From contig CAUZJA010000158.1 of NCBI GenBank assembly GCA_963579925.1, positions 1 through 6,643 of the forward strand: 6,643 nucleotides of DNA, in the 5' to 3' direction. The position numbers and the translations under genes are program-made. The notes under the pieces were generated by a model, which was not told where the DNA came from, did no database searches, and was given only the letters and a program-made list of their open reading frames with translations. This DNA comes from UBA1151 sp963579925. GTDB lineage: Bacteria > Chloroflexota > Dehalococcoidia > Lucifugimonadales > Lucifugimonadaceae. Position 1 is the stretch's first letter; every line of letters starts with the position of its first letter. This document shows, in pieces, positions 5,992-6,643 of the stretch.

Positions 5992-6643
5992 ATGACTCTG
6001 GGGGTAGCAATACTTGGCACCGGCCGACTGGGCGGTAACTACATCAATACCGTCAACGTATCTGACGGTGCGGAGACTCGAGTGGTAGCGGAACCTCGTG
6101 AAGAGCAGGTCGTTGACCTGAAAGTCGCGAACCCCAATATCGATTTCGTCGCCAGCTACCGGGACGTCCTGGACAACGACGATATCGATATCGTCGTGGG
6201 CACCCTGCCGCACTGGCTGCACCATCAGGCGGCGATCGACTGCCTGAACGCCGGCAAGCACGTCTTCCTTGAGAAGCCAATGGCGCTCAACACCGATGAG
6301 TGCGACGAAATGATAGCGGTGGCAAAATCGACCGGCAAGCTGTTGATGACCGCACACACTCAGCGCTACTTTGGCGAGAACATCAAGATGAAAGAGATCA
6401 TCGACTCCGGAGATCTCGGTGAAGTGAAGATGGTAAATGCCATGTGGGTGAAGCCGCTGGATCCGCACTTGAGGCCAGCGTGGATGCTTGACGGCTCCAA
6501 AGGCGGCGGAATGGGACAGATGGACGGTACTCACCTGATTGACCGCCTCATCTGGCTCCTTGGTGATGACATCTACTCAGCAACCGGCGTCACCAGCAAC
6601 TACACCCACCCCGAACTTAGCGCCGATGACTCGGGTCACCAGT
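5992..6643 (+). CDS. Gfo/Idh/MocA-family NAD(P)-dependent oxidoreductase, N-terminal part (3' end outside window)
   Basis: The frame is open from ATG 5992 to the window edge, giving 217 codons of a family that usually has 330-400 residues. The N-terminal Rossmann domain begins VAILGTGRLGGNY with the dinucleotide-binding glycines 9, 11 and 14. HWLHHQAAIDCLNAGKHVFL leads to the family signature EKPMAL, with Lys95 as the usual active-site lysine. The second domain, after about residue 120, contains GEVKMVNAMWVK and DGTHLIDRLIWLLGD, where Asp178, His181 and Asp184 fit the D..H..D catalytic pattern. Such enzymes oxidise or reduce sugars, inositols and related polyols with NAD(P). Being 42 nt downstream of the HAD gene with a strong ribosome binding site, it probably belongs to the same catabolic transcript. 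A long minus-strand ORF opposite it (5929-6534) is a shadow. The substrate is unknown. Confidence 0.9.
   Translation, partial: MTLGVAILGTGRLGGNYINTVNVSDGAETRVVAEPREEQVVDLKVANPNIDFVASYRDVLDNDDIDIVVGTLPHWLHHQAAIDCLNAGKHVFLEKPMALNTDECDEMIAVAKSTGKLLMTAHTQRYFGENIKMKEIIDSGDLGEVKMVNAMWVKPLDPHLRPAWMLDGSKGGGMGQMDGTHLIDRLIWLLGDDIYSATGVTSNYTHPELSADDSGHQ

Noticed and set aside
5929..6534. Long minus-strand ORF of 201 codons at the right end
   Set aside because: It lies opposite the Gfo/Idh/MocA gene, which has clear motifs and a strong ribosome binding site on the + strand. The minus-strand product has no recognisable domain, so it is a shadow.

Overview
The window reads as about 6.6 kb of chromosome from a free-living bacterium. 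GC content is moderate to high by eye, almost all genes lie on the + strand, and spacing is tight. A remnant flavin-dependent luciferase-like (LLM) oxidoreductase beside an enolase-superfamily sugar-acid dehydratase and a Gfo/Idh/MocA dehydrogenase recalls the paralog-rich catabolic islands of SAR202 and other Dehalococcoidia (Chloroflexota). That placement is an inference from gene content and is not shown by any marker here.

Left block (1-2800): a housekeeping cluster. It holds the 3' end of pheT (phenylalanyl-tRNA synthetase beta chain), a moeA gene for molybdenum insertion with an unusual histidine-rich N-terminus, and an unrecognised 150-aa protein with a CCxxC motif and a helical C-terminus. 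A strong rho-independent terminator (2771-2800) closes the block. The gaps of 7 and 55 nt are compatible with one transcript.

Middle block (2801-3417): about 600 bp without a convincing gene. It contains several short palindromes and inverted repeats, and a stretch that looks like a dispersed intergenic repeat. A doubtful 60-aa minus-strand ORF lies at its right end. Next comes a fragment of an IS3-family transposase (HTH_21-like region, about 3418-3558). It runs in frame into the C-terminal half of an LLM oxidoreductase (about 3556-4113), making a chimeric ORF that I read as a pseudogene left by a deletion or recombination event.

Right block (4146-6643): three closely packed intact genes. 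They encode a galactonate-dehydratase-like enolase-superfamily enzyme, a HAD-IA hydrolase that starts on TTG one base after the preceding stop, and a Gfo/Idh/MocA oxidoreductase cut by the window edge. Together they fit a carbohydrate or sugar-acid catabolic operon: dehydration, phosphate removal and NAD(P)-linked oxidation. The truncated LLM gene, 32 nt upstream, may once have been its first gene.

I do not see a wholly new defence or mobile system. The observations most worth a second look are the transposase-oxidoreductase chimera, the His-rich MoeA tail, the uncharacterised CCxxC protein and the repeat-rich scar.
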